This document shows positions 43,127 through 54,400 of a stretch of 64,000 nt of DNA, piece by piece. The stretch is from the NCBI GenBank assembly GCA_949358305.1, contig OX442316.1:9486001-9550000 (forward strand), in the 5' to 3' direction. A program made the translations under genes and the position numbers. The stretch is from Strigamia acuminata. Lineage: Eukaryota; Arthropoda; Chilopoda; Geophilomorpha; Linotaeniidae. Below the pieces are notes generated by a model. It saw nothing but the letters and a program-made list of their open reading frames with translations, was not told where the DNA came from and searched no databases. Numbering within the stretch: the stretch's first letter is position 1; each line of letters begins with the position of its first letter.

Positions 43127-44066
43127 AGAGGTTTTGCGATTGGACTTTTTTTAAACTTATAACTTATAACTTATAACTTATAAGTAAAAAGTATAAGTTA
43201 TACGTTTGAAAAATTGAAAAATGAACGTATAGATTTGAACTATACGTTGCCCTATACGTTGCCCTATACGTGCAGTACGTATAGGGCGCGCATGCGCATT
43301 GGTCAATAATTGGCCAAAACAAGGCGCCATTTTTTTTAGCGATAGATCGCCTCGTGTGTGGCCTCGTCAAAGCGATGTTTGGACGCATTATTGCGATTGA
43401 ATGTGGCCGAACATCGCCCGCATTCGATCACACAAATGCGGGCGATGTTCGGCTGCATTCGATCGCTCAAATGCGACTGAACATCGTCCGTATTTGTGCA
43501 ATCGAATGCGGCCGAACATCGCCGGCATTTGTGCAATCGAATGCGGCCGAACATCGCCCGCATTTGTACGGTCGAATGCGGGCGATGTTCGGCCGCATTC
43601 GATCGCTCAAATGCGACTGAACATCGCCCGCATTTGTGCAATCGAATGCGGCCGAACATCACCCGCATTTGTGCAATCGAATGCGGCCGAACATCGCCCG
43701 CATTTGTACGGTCGAAGGCGGGCGATGTTCGGCCGCATTCAATCGCACAAATGCGGCTAAACAAAGCTTTGACGAGGCGTGCAGGGAGGTAGAAAAAACA
43801 CACAAACACACACACAATAATTTTCATAAGAAATAAAAATAAATAAATGAATAAATAAAAGAAAAGAAAAGGTATAAAAATTTAAGAACACTTTAACAGA
43901 TATCACTTTTAGTTTTTATATGTAAAAGTTATATGTTCCAAAAAAGTTCAATCGCAAAATGAATGAACTTATAACGTATAAATTATAACTTATAACTTAT
44001 AGGTCATAAATCTATAAGTTATAAGTTATAAGTTATACTTATAAAAAGTGAAATCGCAAAACCTCT
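43127..44066. mobile_element. TIR element with TTATAAC subterminal repeats and palindromic minisatellite
   Basis: A 940-bp insertion flanked by ATT (43124-43126 and 44067-44069). The empty site GTGTTATTGAGGTTAAAC is intact near 47337 and 49713. Terminal repeats start AGAGGTTTTGCGATT. Just inside each end lie tandem AACTTAT units. The core (about 43380-43760) is a minisatellite of about 36 bp built from GCGGCCGAACATCGCCCGCA and ATTTGTGCAATCGAAT, in both orientations. A GCGCATGCGCATTGG motif (43288-43302) resembles the promoter motifs of the nearby cassettes. Many spurious frames arise from the repeat. Superfamily unknown; the 3-bp duplication would allow Harbinger-type or CACTA-type. Confidence 0.7.
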
Positions 44067-44320
44067 ATTGAGGTTAAACAGTTGTAAAAGCACGAAAAAA
44101 ATTAAAAAATTGATTTTTTGAAAACTTTTATTCACCTACAAGTAAAACCTCCAGCCAGATTAGAATTGCAAGAACAATTTGGAATTTTATATGAATAATG
44201 GGGGAGAAAAGTAAAAATAAGAAAAATATTAATAAAAATATATATTTTCCTTTGAAAATTTATTATTTTAAATATTTTTGTGTAAATTATGTATTTAATT
44301 TGCTTTCCTCTTTATTTCAG

Positions 44321-44411
44321 ATTAAATATCAGCCGCAATAATGACACCACAATTGGCCTTCGTCGACATCATGTTCGAGTTCGACGAGAAAATGCACAAA
44401 CATACACTTGT
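44321..44411 (+). other. Exon-like block with short open frame, copy 1
   Basis: Flanked by a good acceptor (CTTTATTTCAG) and donor (GTAAGT). It begins a frame at 44341, MTPQLAFVDIMFEFDEKMHK. Splicing to the next plausible acceptor (TCTACAAG near 44552) would end it within a few codons. Copy 2 at 47595 differs mainly by loss of one codon and a Lys to Glu change. Confidence 0.4.
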
Positions 44412-45082
44412 GTAAGTAAATCTTAAAAAATTCATTATTTACAACTTAATCACTTTATAAATCGAGATAAATTCCGTCTCAAATTCAATACGAATTAAGA
44501 TATGCTGGTTGAATATTAAAATTTTAAAAGAGATTTATTTTTTCTACAAGCTTATTGTAAAGATTTGAGGCGCCCCTTCTTTATGTAATGATCCTGCACG
44601 GCGATACTTGGTTGGAAGGACTGTAGAAAGATTTTAAAACGTGTGTTATTTAGGTTTTTAGGAAATAATTTAATGAATTTCGGTATTTTTAATTTTTACG
44701 AAACTTGCTGAATTTGAACGAGTCTGTTCATGAGCACATATACTTGGGTTAATAAATTTTGCCTCAAATTAGATGTGAATATGAATATGAATATGAATAT
44801 TAAATATGAATAATAAATTTTCAAAAGAAATTTATTTTTTCCAACTGGTTTAACGTAGTGTCCTCCCGTTTTTAATACGTCTTACAGTTTTATCGATTTT
44901 TTTTTCGATTTTAATCAATTTGTTATGTTTTTGCGCATTATACTGTTTGAACCCGATGTAGCACGATTTTACACGCTTTGAACCCGATTTTAGACGTTTT
45001 TGCATTATTCTATCCGAATTTTACATGAGTTCACACGTTTTTATAATAAGTTATTAAAAATATTTTGTAAAGTTTTGAAATA

Positions 45083-45239
45083 CCGTACTGCCTCATTTAA
45101 ACGCCCTGGCGTTTAATTTTTTTTTGGGCCGACCTTCTCTCGGCGGGGCGGCGCGCGGGGCAATAAACGCAGCCGAAGCCCCGGCGTTTATTCGGGCCCG
45201 GCGTTAGAATGAACCGGGCGTTTAAATGAGGCAGTACGA
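45083..45239. mobile_element. Short GC-rich copy of the CCGTACTGCC MITE
   Basis: 157 bp flanked by TA (45081-45082 and 45240-45241). The ends match the 8532-8963 element (CCGTACTGCCTCATTTAAA, with one change at the right end). The interior is much more GC-rich (GGCGGGGCGGCGCGCGGGG). The empty site TTGAAATACCTTT is present near 42954 and 49563. Confidence 0.8.
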
Positions 45240-45575
45240 TACCTTTAACAATAGTTGCACATTATTTTAAAGTAAACTTTTTCAAAGTTAAACCAAAAAA
45301 AATATTAAAAGTAAAAACATCATATGCTGTGAAGCATCTATAGTAGTTTTAACTGACAACTGTCGTCTGACAACGTAAAACGTGTATTATCGGGGTTAAA
45401 CAGTGTTAAATCGTGTAATAATAGGGCTCAGTCTGTGTAGAAATCATTCAATATCAGGTTTAATCGGCGTAAAAACACGAAAAAATAATTAAAATCGAAA
45501 AAAAATTGAAAAATCGTTTTTTTAAAAAAAATTTATTCAACCGAAACTCACAGCCAGATTAGAATTGCAAGAAAA

Positions 45576-45674
45576 ATTCCCAATTTTTCTCGTAAACTTC
45601 CCAATTTTTCTCGTAAAATTCCCAATTTTTCTCGTAAAATTCCCAATTTTTCTCGTAAAACTCCCAATTTTTAA
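45576..45674. repeat. 21-bp minisatellite (ATTCCCAATTTTTCTCGTAAA), array 1
   Basis: About five tandem units. The same unit forms a longer array at 49901-50070. Confidence 0.85.
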
Positions 45675-45751
45675 TTTTTGAGAAACAAACTATTTCAAAA
45701 TGGCTGAATTGAAAGAAATTTCTGTTGGAGTTCATAATAATAACATCACGT

Positions 45752-46042
45752 TGACTGCGCAGACGATTTTCTAATTCCAGTTGTTATTTAGCAGTATTAA
45801 GCCTAATATTAGGCCTAATAATGCTAAAATAAAGTAAATAAACAACAATAAACTCATAATTAAAAGTAATTTACAACGTAGTAACAAAATATTTTTGTTT
45901 ATTTACCTTATTTTGATATTTTCGCATTATTAGGCCTAATATTAGGCTTAATACTGCCATACAACAACTGGAATTAGACAATCGTCTGCGCAAAATGGGA
46001 TGCGCAGTAAGAATTTAGCATCAAAATATCATGCACGGACTG
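45752..46042. mobile_element. Left-truncated copy of the CAGTTCG MITE
   Basis: Retains the CTGCGCAGACGATTTTCTAATT inverted arms and the central AAGCCTAATATTAGGCCTAAT palindrome. The right junction (GTAGTTTAATGTGG) is the same as at 42727, so the insertion was probably duplicated with its host block. The outer left terminal repeat is missing. Confidence 0.65.
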
Positions 46043-46180
46043 TAGTTTAATGTGGTTTCATGTGGTTTCCTCCCGTTTATAATAAATTTTTTCGATTTTT
46101 TTTCTTTCGACTTTAATCATTTTGTCATGTTTTTGAGCATTTTTACACAGTTTGAACCCGATATACCACGATTTTACACT

Positions 46181-47042
46181 AGGCGCATTCGAAAAGTCAT
46201 TAAAACGAGTGTAAACGTGTTTACACTCGTTTTCACACGACATTTACACGAATTAATTCGTGTAAATGTCGTGTAAACTGGTTAAACGGAAACGGCCTGT
46301 ACGCCACGTTTCCGTTTAAAATCTCCGTGCAACGAGTTTTCTCCTTCAAATCGGGTCTTGCTGGCAGCCATCTTGGATTTTCGTTAGATCGGTTCCAACG
46401 ATTTCAATGGTAAGAACAATTTTGTAGCAGTTATTAGCCGCATCTGTGAGGTCGAATGTGGCCATTGTTCGGCCTCATTTGTGCAATCGAATGCGGTCGA
46501 TGTTCGGCCGCATTTGTGCGATCGAATGTGGCCGAACACCGACCGCATTCGATCGCGCAAATGTGGCCAATGTTCGGCCGCATTTGTGCGAACATTGGCC
46601 ACATTTGTGCGATCGAATGCGGCCGGTGTTGGGCCACATTTGTGCGATCAAATGCGGCCAGAATTCGGCCGCATTTATGCGATCGAATGCGGCCAGTATT
46701 CGGCCGCATTTGTGCGATCGAATGCGGCCGACGTTCGGCCGACGTTCGGCCAATTCCCCGTTCTTAAATAAGTAATAATACAAAAAATAATTTAAATAAA
46801 CTTACATTTATAATTATAACCAAGTTTTTATAATTTTACAAGTTGAAATTGAACGCGCCTGTTTTTTAAGAGTAAACAATTTTGACTATGGTTATTATTT
46901 GGGCTGATTTATTTACACTTGAATTTACACTGAAATTTGCACAGAAATTTATTTTTACATTCGAAAAGTGGGTCGTTTAACTTGACATTTACACTATCAG
47001 TTGCACTGGTCGTTTAGTGCAAATTACTTTTCGAATGCGCCT
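46181..47042. mobile_element. TIR element with AGGCGCATTCGAAAAGT ends and the same palindromic minisatellite
   Basis: An 862-bp insertion flanked by ACT (46178-46180 and 47043-47045). The empty site GATTTTACACTGTTTGAAC is seen near 47068. The terminal repeats are perfect for 17 bp. Subterminal TTTACAC/GTGTAAA motifs and a hairpin (ACGACATTTACACGAATT and its complement) follow. The core (about 46440-46755) is a minisatellite of ATTTGTGCGATCGAATGCGGCC units, the same unit as in the 43127 element although the ends are unrelated. No transposase. Confidence 0.7.
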
Positions 47043-47594
47043 ACTGTTTGAACATGGTATAGCACGATTTTACACTGTTTGAACATGGTATAGCACGATT
47101 TTTATTCTATCCGAATTTTACATGAGTTCACACGTTTTTATAATAATGTATTAAAAAAGTTCTTGAAAAGTATTGAAGTACCTTTAATAATAGTTTCACA
47201 TTATTTTAAAGTAAACTTTTTCAAAGTTAAACCAAAAAAAAAACATTATATGCGGTATTTGTTAATTGTGATGCAGTGAAGCATCTAGTGTTAACTGACA
47301 GCTGTCGTCTGACAACATAAAAAGTTTAAAAACGTGTGTTATTGAGGTTAAACAGTTGTAAAAGCACGAAAAAAATTAAAAAATTGATTTTTTGAAAACT
47401 TTTATTCACCTACAAGTAAAACTTCCAGCCCGATTAGAATTGCAAGAACAATTTGGAATTTTACATGAATAATGGGGGAGAAAAGAAAAAATAAGAAAAA
47501 TATTAATAAAAATATATATTTTCCTTTGAAAATTTATTATTTTAAATATTTTTGTGTAAATTATGTATTTAATTTGCTTTCCTCTTTATTTCAG

Positions 47595-47691
47595 ATTAAA
47601 TATCCAATTATACAGCCGCCATAATGACACCACAATTGGCCTTCGTCGACATGTTCGAGTTCGACGAGGAAATGCACAAACACACACTTGT
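47595..47691 (+). other. Exon-like block with short open frame, copy 2
   Basis: Second copy of the block at 44321: acceptor CTTTATTTCAG, frame from 47624 (MTPQLAFVDMFEFDEEMHKH), donor GTAAGT. Differences from copy 1 keep the frame open. Whether it is translated is unknown. Confidence 0.4.
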
Positions 47692-48083
47692 GTAAGTAAA
47701 TCTTAAAAAATTCATTATTTACAACTTACAAGGGGAGGGCACCAATAAGCTATCACAGATTGTTGTAATATTAAACAAGAAGGATTGTTATATCATGCTG
47801 AATGAGACCCTAAAATAATTTCATTCCATAAACAGCCAACAATGCAAACAATGAGCTGAAAGTTGGCACTATTTTGTCTGTGTATACATCAAATCTGAGC
47901 AATCAGGCCTAGTGTATGAATACTGTAAACAACAGTTGCTAGGTAAAAAATAGTTCCAAGATCCAAGTTCAATTTTATCATTTGAGATTCAATGATGTCA
48001 TTTCCTCTTTTGATATCACATGACATATGACATCAGAACTTTGTTCAACAACATGACTGTCTTCATGAAGACAATAATAGTTT

Positions 48084-48155
48084 GTAGTGGTGGTCCAGTG
48101 GTTAAGGCAATGGACTAGCTATCTTTCCACACAGGTTCAAATCCTGTTGTGTGTG
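48084..48155 (+). ncRNA. tRNA-Ser-like sequence, left arm of hairpin element
   Basis: GTAGTGGTGGTCCAGTGGTTAAGGC provides a good box A and GGTTCAAATCC a perfect box B at normal spacing. The anticodon arm (ATGGACTAGCTATCT) does not pair well, and no long variable arm is present, so it is a tRNA-derived promoter and not a working tRNA. Confidence 0.6.
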
Positions 48156-48330
48156 AAAATTTTTACATTCATTTTTTGTTAAATTTTAGCAGTTATTTTA
48201 ATGTTTGTAATTTTATATTTGTTAAAAAATTAAAATTAATCAAATTAAAATTTTCTGAAAACAAATATAAAATTACAAACATTAAAATAACTGCTAAAAT
48301 TTAACAAAAATAAATGTAAAAATTTTCACA

Positions 48331-48398
48331 CTCAACAGGATTTGAACCTGTGTGGAAAGATACCTAGTCCATTGCTTTAACCACTGGACCACCACTAC
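48331..48398 (-). ncRNA. tRNA-Ser-like sequence, right arm of hairpin element
   Basis: Inverted copy of the left one with a few changes (TTAAAGC in box A, TAGG for TAGC). Box B GGTTCAAATCC is intact. The two promoters face each other across the loop. Confidence 0.6.
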
Positions 48399-49269
48399 AA
48401 ACTATTATTGTCTTCATGAAGACAGTCATGTTGTTGAACAAAGTTCTGATGTCATATGTCATGTGATATCAAAAGAGGAAATGACATCATTGAATCTCAA
48501 ATGATAAAATTGAACTTGGATCTTGGAACTATTTTTTACCTAGCAACTGTTGTTTACAGTATTCATACACTAGGCCTGATTGCTCAGATTTGATGTATAC
48601 ACAGACAAAATAGTGCCAACTTTCAGCTCATTGTTTGCATTGTTGGCTGTTTATGGAATGAAATTATTTTAGGGTCTCATTCAGCATGATATAACAATCC
48701 TTCTTGTTTAATATTACAACAATCTGTGATAGCTTATTGGTGCCCTCCCCTTGTTAATCACTTTATAAATCGAGGTAAATTTCGTCTCAAATTCAATACG
48801 AATTAAGATATGCTGATTGAATATTAAAATTTTAAAAGATATTTATTTTTTCAACAAGCTTATTGTAAAGATTTGAGGCGCCCCTTCTTTATGTAGTGAT
48901 CCTGCACGGCGATACTTGCCTGGAAGGACTGTAGAAAGATTTAAAAACGTGTGTTATTGAGGTTTTTAGGAAATAATTTAATGAATTTCGGTATTTTTAA
49001 TTTTTAGGAAACTTGCTGAATTCGAACGAGTCTGTTCATGAGCACATTTACTTGGGTGAATAAATTTTGCCTCAAATTAAATGTGAATTAAGATTTTACT
49101 TATGAATAATAAATTTTCAAAAGAAATTTATTTTTTCCAACTGGTTTAACGTGGTGTCCTCCCGTTTTTAATACGTCGTACAGTTTTATCGATTTTTTTT
49201 TCGATTTTAATCATTTTGTCATGTTTTTGCGCATTCTTATACTGTTTGAATCCGATGTAGCACGATTTT

Positions 49270-49484
49270 ACACGGTTTGAACCCGATTTTACACGGTTTG
49301 AACCCGATTTTACACGGTTTGAACCCGATTTTACACGGTTTGAACCCGATTTTACACGGTTTGAACCCGATTTTACACGGTTTGAACCCAATTTTACACG
49401 GTTTGAACCCGATTTTACACGGTTTGAACCCGATTTTACACGGTTTGAACCCGATTTTACACGGTTTGAACCCGATTTTAGACG
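49270..49484. repeat. 21-bp minisatellite (ACACGGTTTGAACCCGATTTT)
   Basis: About ten nearly identical tandem units expanded from a motif that occurs singly in the other host blocks (ACACTGTTTGAACCCGAT). Open on both strands because 21 is a multiple of three; not a gene. Confidence 0.9.
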
Positions 49485-49900
49485 TTTACATTATTTTATT
49501 CGATGTTTACATGAGTACATACTGTCTTTACAATATGTTGTTAAAAAAATTTCTGTAAAGTTTTGAAATACCTTTAGCAATACATTATCAATTTATTTTA
49601 AAGTAAACCTTCGAAAAAAAGTGAAATATCGTACATTTACTAATTTGTGATGCAGCGAAGCATGTATTGTAAACTGACAGCTGCCATCTGTAAACGTAAA
49701 AAGTTCAAAAACGTGTGTTATTGAGGTTAAACAGTTGTAAAAGCACAAAAAAATTAAAAAAATTGATTTTTTGAAAACTTTTATTCACCTACAAGTAAAA
49801 CTTCCAGCCCGATCAGAATTGCAAGAACAATTTGGAATTTTAAATGAATAATGGGGGAGAAAAGGAAAAATAAGAAAAATACAGTGTAAGCTGCCTTACT

Positions 49901-50070
49901 AATTCCCAATTTTTCTCGTAAAATTCCCAATTTTTCTCGTAAAATTCCCAATTTTTCTGGTAAAATTCCCAATTTTTCTGGTAAAATTCCCAATTTTTCT
50001 CGTAAAATTCCCAATTTTTCTCGTAAAATTCCCAATTTTTCTCGTAAAATTCCCAATTTTTCTCGTAAAA
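49901..50070. repeat. 21-bp minisatellite (ATTCCCAATTTTTCTCGTAAA), array 2
   Basis: About eight tandem units, two with CTGG in place of CTCG. Longer sister of the array at 45576. Confidence 0.9.
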
Positions 50071-50100
50071 ATTATAAAAGTTCTTTTTTTTTTAAAACAG

Positions 50101-50213
50101 AAAGCAGACCACGTTGAAAATAAATCTCAGCGCCATTTTTAGAGATTTGATTCTGAGCCATCCACAACTTCAAGATGGGAAATGAAGTCCCTAGATGTTC
50201 AAAATACACATTG
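50101..50213 (+). other. Exon-like block of the cassette family
   Basis: Preceded by TTTTAAAACAG and followed by GTAAGT. AAAGCAGACCACGTTGAAAA and GATTCTGAGCCATCCACAAC resemble the exons of cassettes 1 and 2. It contains a short frame, MGNEVPRCSKYTL. Its own promoter part is replaced by the minisatellite. Confidence 0.4.
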
Positions 50214-50390
50214 GTAAGTATATTTTCCAAATTTAACAAAAATTTTGGAAATAATTTAATGAATCAGCCATATTTTAATATTTTTGAAAAGCAAAGTAAA
50301 GGATGCCTGAATTCAAACATGGCACTTAGGATTAGTAATAATAATAATAATAATTTCAAGTTCATAATATTCTAGTCTTGATGGGAAAGA

Positions 50391-50732
50391 TCATGCACAT
50401 GCGGATTGCCGAGAAGTAGCTTAGTTCTGAGCCAATCACAGTGACCGCAGGTAAGAATCAGATTGCATTGTTGGAAGTAGAACGGTATGTAGTCTGACGC
50501 GATGACGATGACAATGGCAACCATTGGATGGTATATTTAGAATTAACCTTCAGCCATCTACTCGGTTCGAGGTGGGAATTTGAGTTTGTTTATCTTAGAC
50601 TACAATTAAGATTTTTAACGATTTTTGGCATTTTTAGTTTTTTTTTTCTAACAGAAGGCGGACTACGGATTAATCGAATCTTTCCTCGTCTTGATGAGGA
50701 ATAAAGTTTCCTGAGCTTCAAAATGTAGATTG
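50391..50732 (+). promoter_or_regulatory. Promoter-exon cassette 3
   Basis: Diverged copy of the cassette: TGCACATGCGGA (about 50394), GATTGCATTGTTGGAAG, CGCGATGACGATGACAATGG, AACCATTGG, CAGCCATCTACTCGGTTCGAGG, then an exon-like block at 50655-50732 (TCTAACAG before, GTAAGT after). Confidence 0.45.
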
Positions 50733-50999
50733 GTAAGTGCACTTTTCAAATTTATCAATATTTTAGGAAATTCCAGCGGTATTCCGATTCGTTACTCAGA
50801 AGTAACGTAATTACTGGTTGTAAGTCCGATCGTAAGACAGGAAATAAGAACGAGACTGCCTTGTAGGAAGAAGAGCAGCGAAATGTGACGTAACGGCCTA
50901 GAACAGCAGCAACCATTGGCAACCAACTTGGTAAATTAGAAAAATTTCTGTGAATACGAATTAAGAAATACTTGTTGATTACTAAAATTTGAAAAGAAA

Positions 51000-51400
51000 T
51001 TTAATTATTTTTCCTACAGGCTCAATGTAATGATGGAAGGAATGCAGAAATGTTTTCAATTGAATTTTAATATAGTTGGGTTGGGGTTGGGGCATGGAAT
51101 GTTTTCAAGCGCGTCACGATTTTGTCTTTTTGCAGGTCGATGCAATATTTCAGAAGTTTATTTTTCATACTGGCTTAATGTTATATCATGCGTATGTAAA
51201 AAAAAACAATTGGGACACGTAATGTTATTTGCATGGATGTTTTGCCATTAATAAGTTGTTTTTGTTTGTTTGTTATTTTTTTTCTCTTTTCAGGGAAATT
51301 AATTGCTGCCGTTTAGAGACCGATTTGTGTATATAACTTCGTTGTAAGAATGTCGGCAAAAGTGTCAAGAATAAAGGTTTTGCATGTCTTTGATCGAATT
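51000..51400. other. Transition between cassettes and satellite
   Basis: An acceptor-like CCTACAG at 51019 opens a segment with a short frame (MMEGMQKCFQLNFN, 51030-51251) that looks like chance. No confident gene. Confidence 0.3.
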
Positions 51401-54400
51401 CGGGTCTCCAGGTGACGATCTGGAAACACGAATTCGATCCGCAATATGCAAAGAAGCGCATGAATCCAATGATCGACCGCTTGCTGCCTGTTCCGCAGAT
51501 TTCTAAAAGTAATTTGTTTAATGTTTATTTTTATTTGTTTCTTTCGACAGCAATGGATGGAACCCACAAATTGCAAGTAAAGATGTTTTTCACATTTTGG
51601 CATTGAGTCTGGGAGGAAGTTGGTCCTAAGATAAAAGGCGCTTCCGAAGAAGTTGGTAGTTGGTCCTACAGTAAAAGGCGCTACCGCTGCGCGTAAATTG
51701 ATATGTGATAGGCAAGACCAAGGCGCTATACCTCGCTATATGCAGCCGAGCATTGTTAGCCACCACTCACTATCGTCTTTTATGCGCGGTCAAGTGATTT
51801 TCACGGGTATCAGCAATAGAACTCAAACGAGGGACATGCTGTGAATTACCCAAATGGAAGAGTAATGTTGAAAAGGTGATTACACTTGGCTTCACACAGT
51901 GGCGCAAAAAGAACTTGGCTCGAGTAATGCTAATTTGTGTTAAACTAGCTTGTGTTTGCTGATGAAAAAGGATTTTACCACTACGCAGATTTCTACAGGT
52001 AATTTATTTAAATTAATGTTTTATTTAGTGTTGGTTATTAATTTTATTTTTTTGTTTCTTTTGACAGCAATGGATGGATCCCACAAATTGCAAGTAATGA
52101 TGTTTTTCACATTTTGGCATTGAGTCTGGGAGGAAGTTGGTCCTAAGATTAAAGGCGCTTCCGGGGAAGTAGGTCCTAAGGTGAAAGGCGCTTCCGGGGA
52201 AGTAGGTCCTAAGGTGAAAGGCGCTTCCGCTTGCGTGCACGGTCAAGTGATTTTCACGGGTCTCAGCAATAGAACTCAAACGAGGGACATGTGTGAATTA
52301 CCCAAATGGAAGAGTAATGTTGAAAAGGTGATTACACTTGGCTTTGAACATTGGCGTAAAAAGCAATAGATGGATCCCGCAAATTGCAAGTAATGATGTT
52401 TTTCACATTTTGGCATTGAGTCTGGGAGGAAGTTGATCCTAAGATAAAAGGTGCTTCCGGGGAAGTTGATCCTAAGATAAAAGGTGCTTCCGGGGAAGTT
52501 GGTCCTAAGATAAAAGGCGCTTCCGAAGAAGTTGGTAGTTGGTCCTACAGTAAAAGGCGCTACCGCTGCGCGTAAATTGATATGTGATAGGCAAGACCAA
52601 GGCGCTATACCTCGCTATATGCAGCCGAGCATTGTTAGCCACCACTCACTATCGTCTTTTATGCGCGGTCAAGTGATTTTCACGGGTATCAGCAATTAAA
52701 CTCAAACGAGGGACATGCTGTGAATTACCCAAATGGAAGAGTAATGTTGAAAAGGTGATTACACTTGGCTTCACACATTGGCGCAAAAAGAACTCAGCTC
52801 AAGTAATGCTACTTTGTGTTAAACTAGCTTGCGTTTGTGCTTGAGCTGGTGATCAATAGACTGGGAGGACGGTCCTGCCCAGAAGGACCTTCCGCCGGGT
52901 AAATGTGACCACACACATACAGGCATATTTGACTAAGTCAAGTAGTCCCAGGGGGGGGACACGTCCCAGGAGGGGGACACGCCAACCGGCAAATGATTTT
53001 CAATGAATTTCAATGATTTTCACGAATTGGCATTTGACCAACACGAACTGGCAACTCGTGAGGAATTGGCATTTGACCAATGGGCAAAGTGGTTAAAAAA
53101 AGGTGATTATCTTTGGTTTCGGAACTCGTCTTGGTCATTACGCTCATTAAGGAAAAAGGAACAAACAATGACGTTTTTTACATTTTGGCATTGAGTCTGG
53201 GAGGAAGTTGGTCCTAAGATGAAAGGCGCTTCCGGGGAAGTTGATCCTAAGATAAAAGGTGCTTCCGGGGAAGTTGGTCCTAAGATAAAAGGCGCTTCCA
53301 AAGAAGTTGGTAGTTGGTCCTACAGTAAAAGGCGCTACTGCTTCTGCCAAACTAACACGTGTGGCGTGCACGGTCAAGTGATTTTCACGGGTATCAGCAA
53401 TAGAACTCAAACGAGGGACATGCTAAGAATTACCCAAATGGAAGAGTAATGTTGAAAAGGTGATTACACTTGGCTTCACACAGTGGCGCAAAAAGAACTC
53501 AGCTCGAGTAATGCTAATTTGTGTTAAACTAGCTTGCGTTTGCTGATGAAAAAGGATTTTACCACTACGCAGATTTCTACTGGTAATTTATTTAAATTAA
53601 TGTTTTATTTATTGTTGGTTATTAATTTTATTTTTTTGTTTCTTTTGTCAGCAATGGATGGGACCCACAAATTGCAAGTAATGATGTTTTTCACAGTTTG
53701 GCATTGAGTCTGAGAGGAAGTTGATCCTAAGATAAAAGGTGCTTCCGGGGAAGTTGATCCTAAGATAAAAGGTGCTTCCGGGGAAGTTGGTCCTAAGATA
53801 AAAGGCGCTTCCGAAGAAGTTGGTAGTTGGTCCTACAGTAAAAGGCGCTACCGCTGCGCGTAAATTGATATGTGATAGGCAAGACCAAGGCGCTATACCT
53901 CGCTATATGCAGCCGAGCATTGTTAGCCACCACTTACTATCGTCTTTTATGCGCGGTCAAGTGATTTTCACGGGTATCAGCAATTAAACTCAAACGAGGG
54001 ACATGCTGTGAATTACCCAAATGGAAGAGTAATGTTGAAAAGGTGATTACACTTGGCTTCACACAGTGGCGCAAAAAGAACTCAGCTCGAGTAATGCTAA
54101 TTTGTGTTAAACTAGCTTGCGTTTGCTGATGAAAAAGGATTTTACCACTACGCAGATTTCTACTGGTAATTTATTTAAATTAATGTTTTATTTATTGTTG
54201 GTTATTAATTTTATTTTTTTGTTTCTTTTGACAGCAATGGATGGGACCCACAAATTGCAAGTAATGATGTTTTTCACAGTTTGGCATTGAGTCTGAGAGG
54301 AAGTTGATCCTAAGATAAAAGGTGCTTCCGGGGAAGTTGATCCTAAGATAAAAGGTGCTTCCGGGGAAGTTGGTCCTAAGATAAAAGGCGCTTCCGAAGA

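Larger units (their letters stand above)
47729..48753. mobile_element. 1-kb hairpin (foldback) element with TTA duplication
   Basis: A 1025-bp insertion whose two halves, about 490 bp each, are nearly perfect inverted copies (a handful of mismatches) around a short AT-rich loop near 48240. The ends read CAAGGGGAGGGCACC. It is flanked by TTA (47726-47728 and 48754-48756), and the paralogous block at 44443-44451 (AACTTAATC) is the empty site. A 3-bp TTA/TAA duplication fits PIF/Harbinger-type elements. Each arm carries a tRNA-Ser-like sequence. No protein is encoded. Confidence 0.85.

Noticed and set aside
43336-43836. Protein-coding genes of 88-163 codons rich in RxxA/EHRPH repeats
   Set aside because: They are generated by the 36-bp palindromic minisatellite, are open in five frames at once, and differ between strands only by the palindrome.
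46384-46783. Similar repeat-type frames in the second TIR element
   Set aside because: Same minisatellite artefact as at 43.4 kb.
47729-48753. Assembly artefact explaining the perfect palindrome
   Set aside because: Not excluded completely, but the exact TTA duplication, the empty paralogous site and mismatches between the arms argue for a real insertion.
49146-50056. Open frames MNPILHGL and GILREKL repeats
   Set aside because: Consequences of 21-bp minisatellites, open on both strands.
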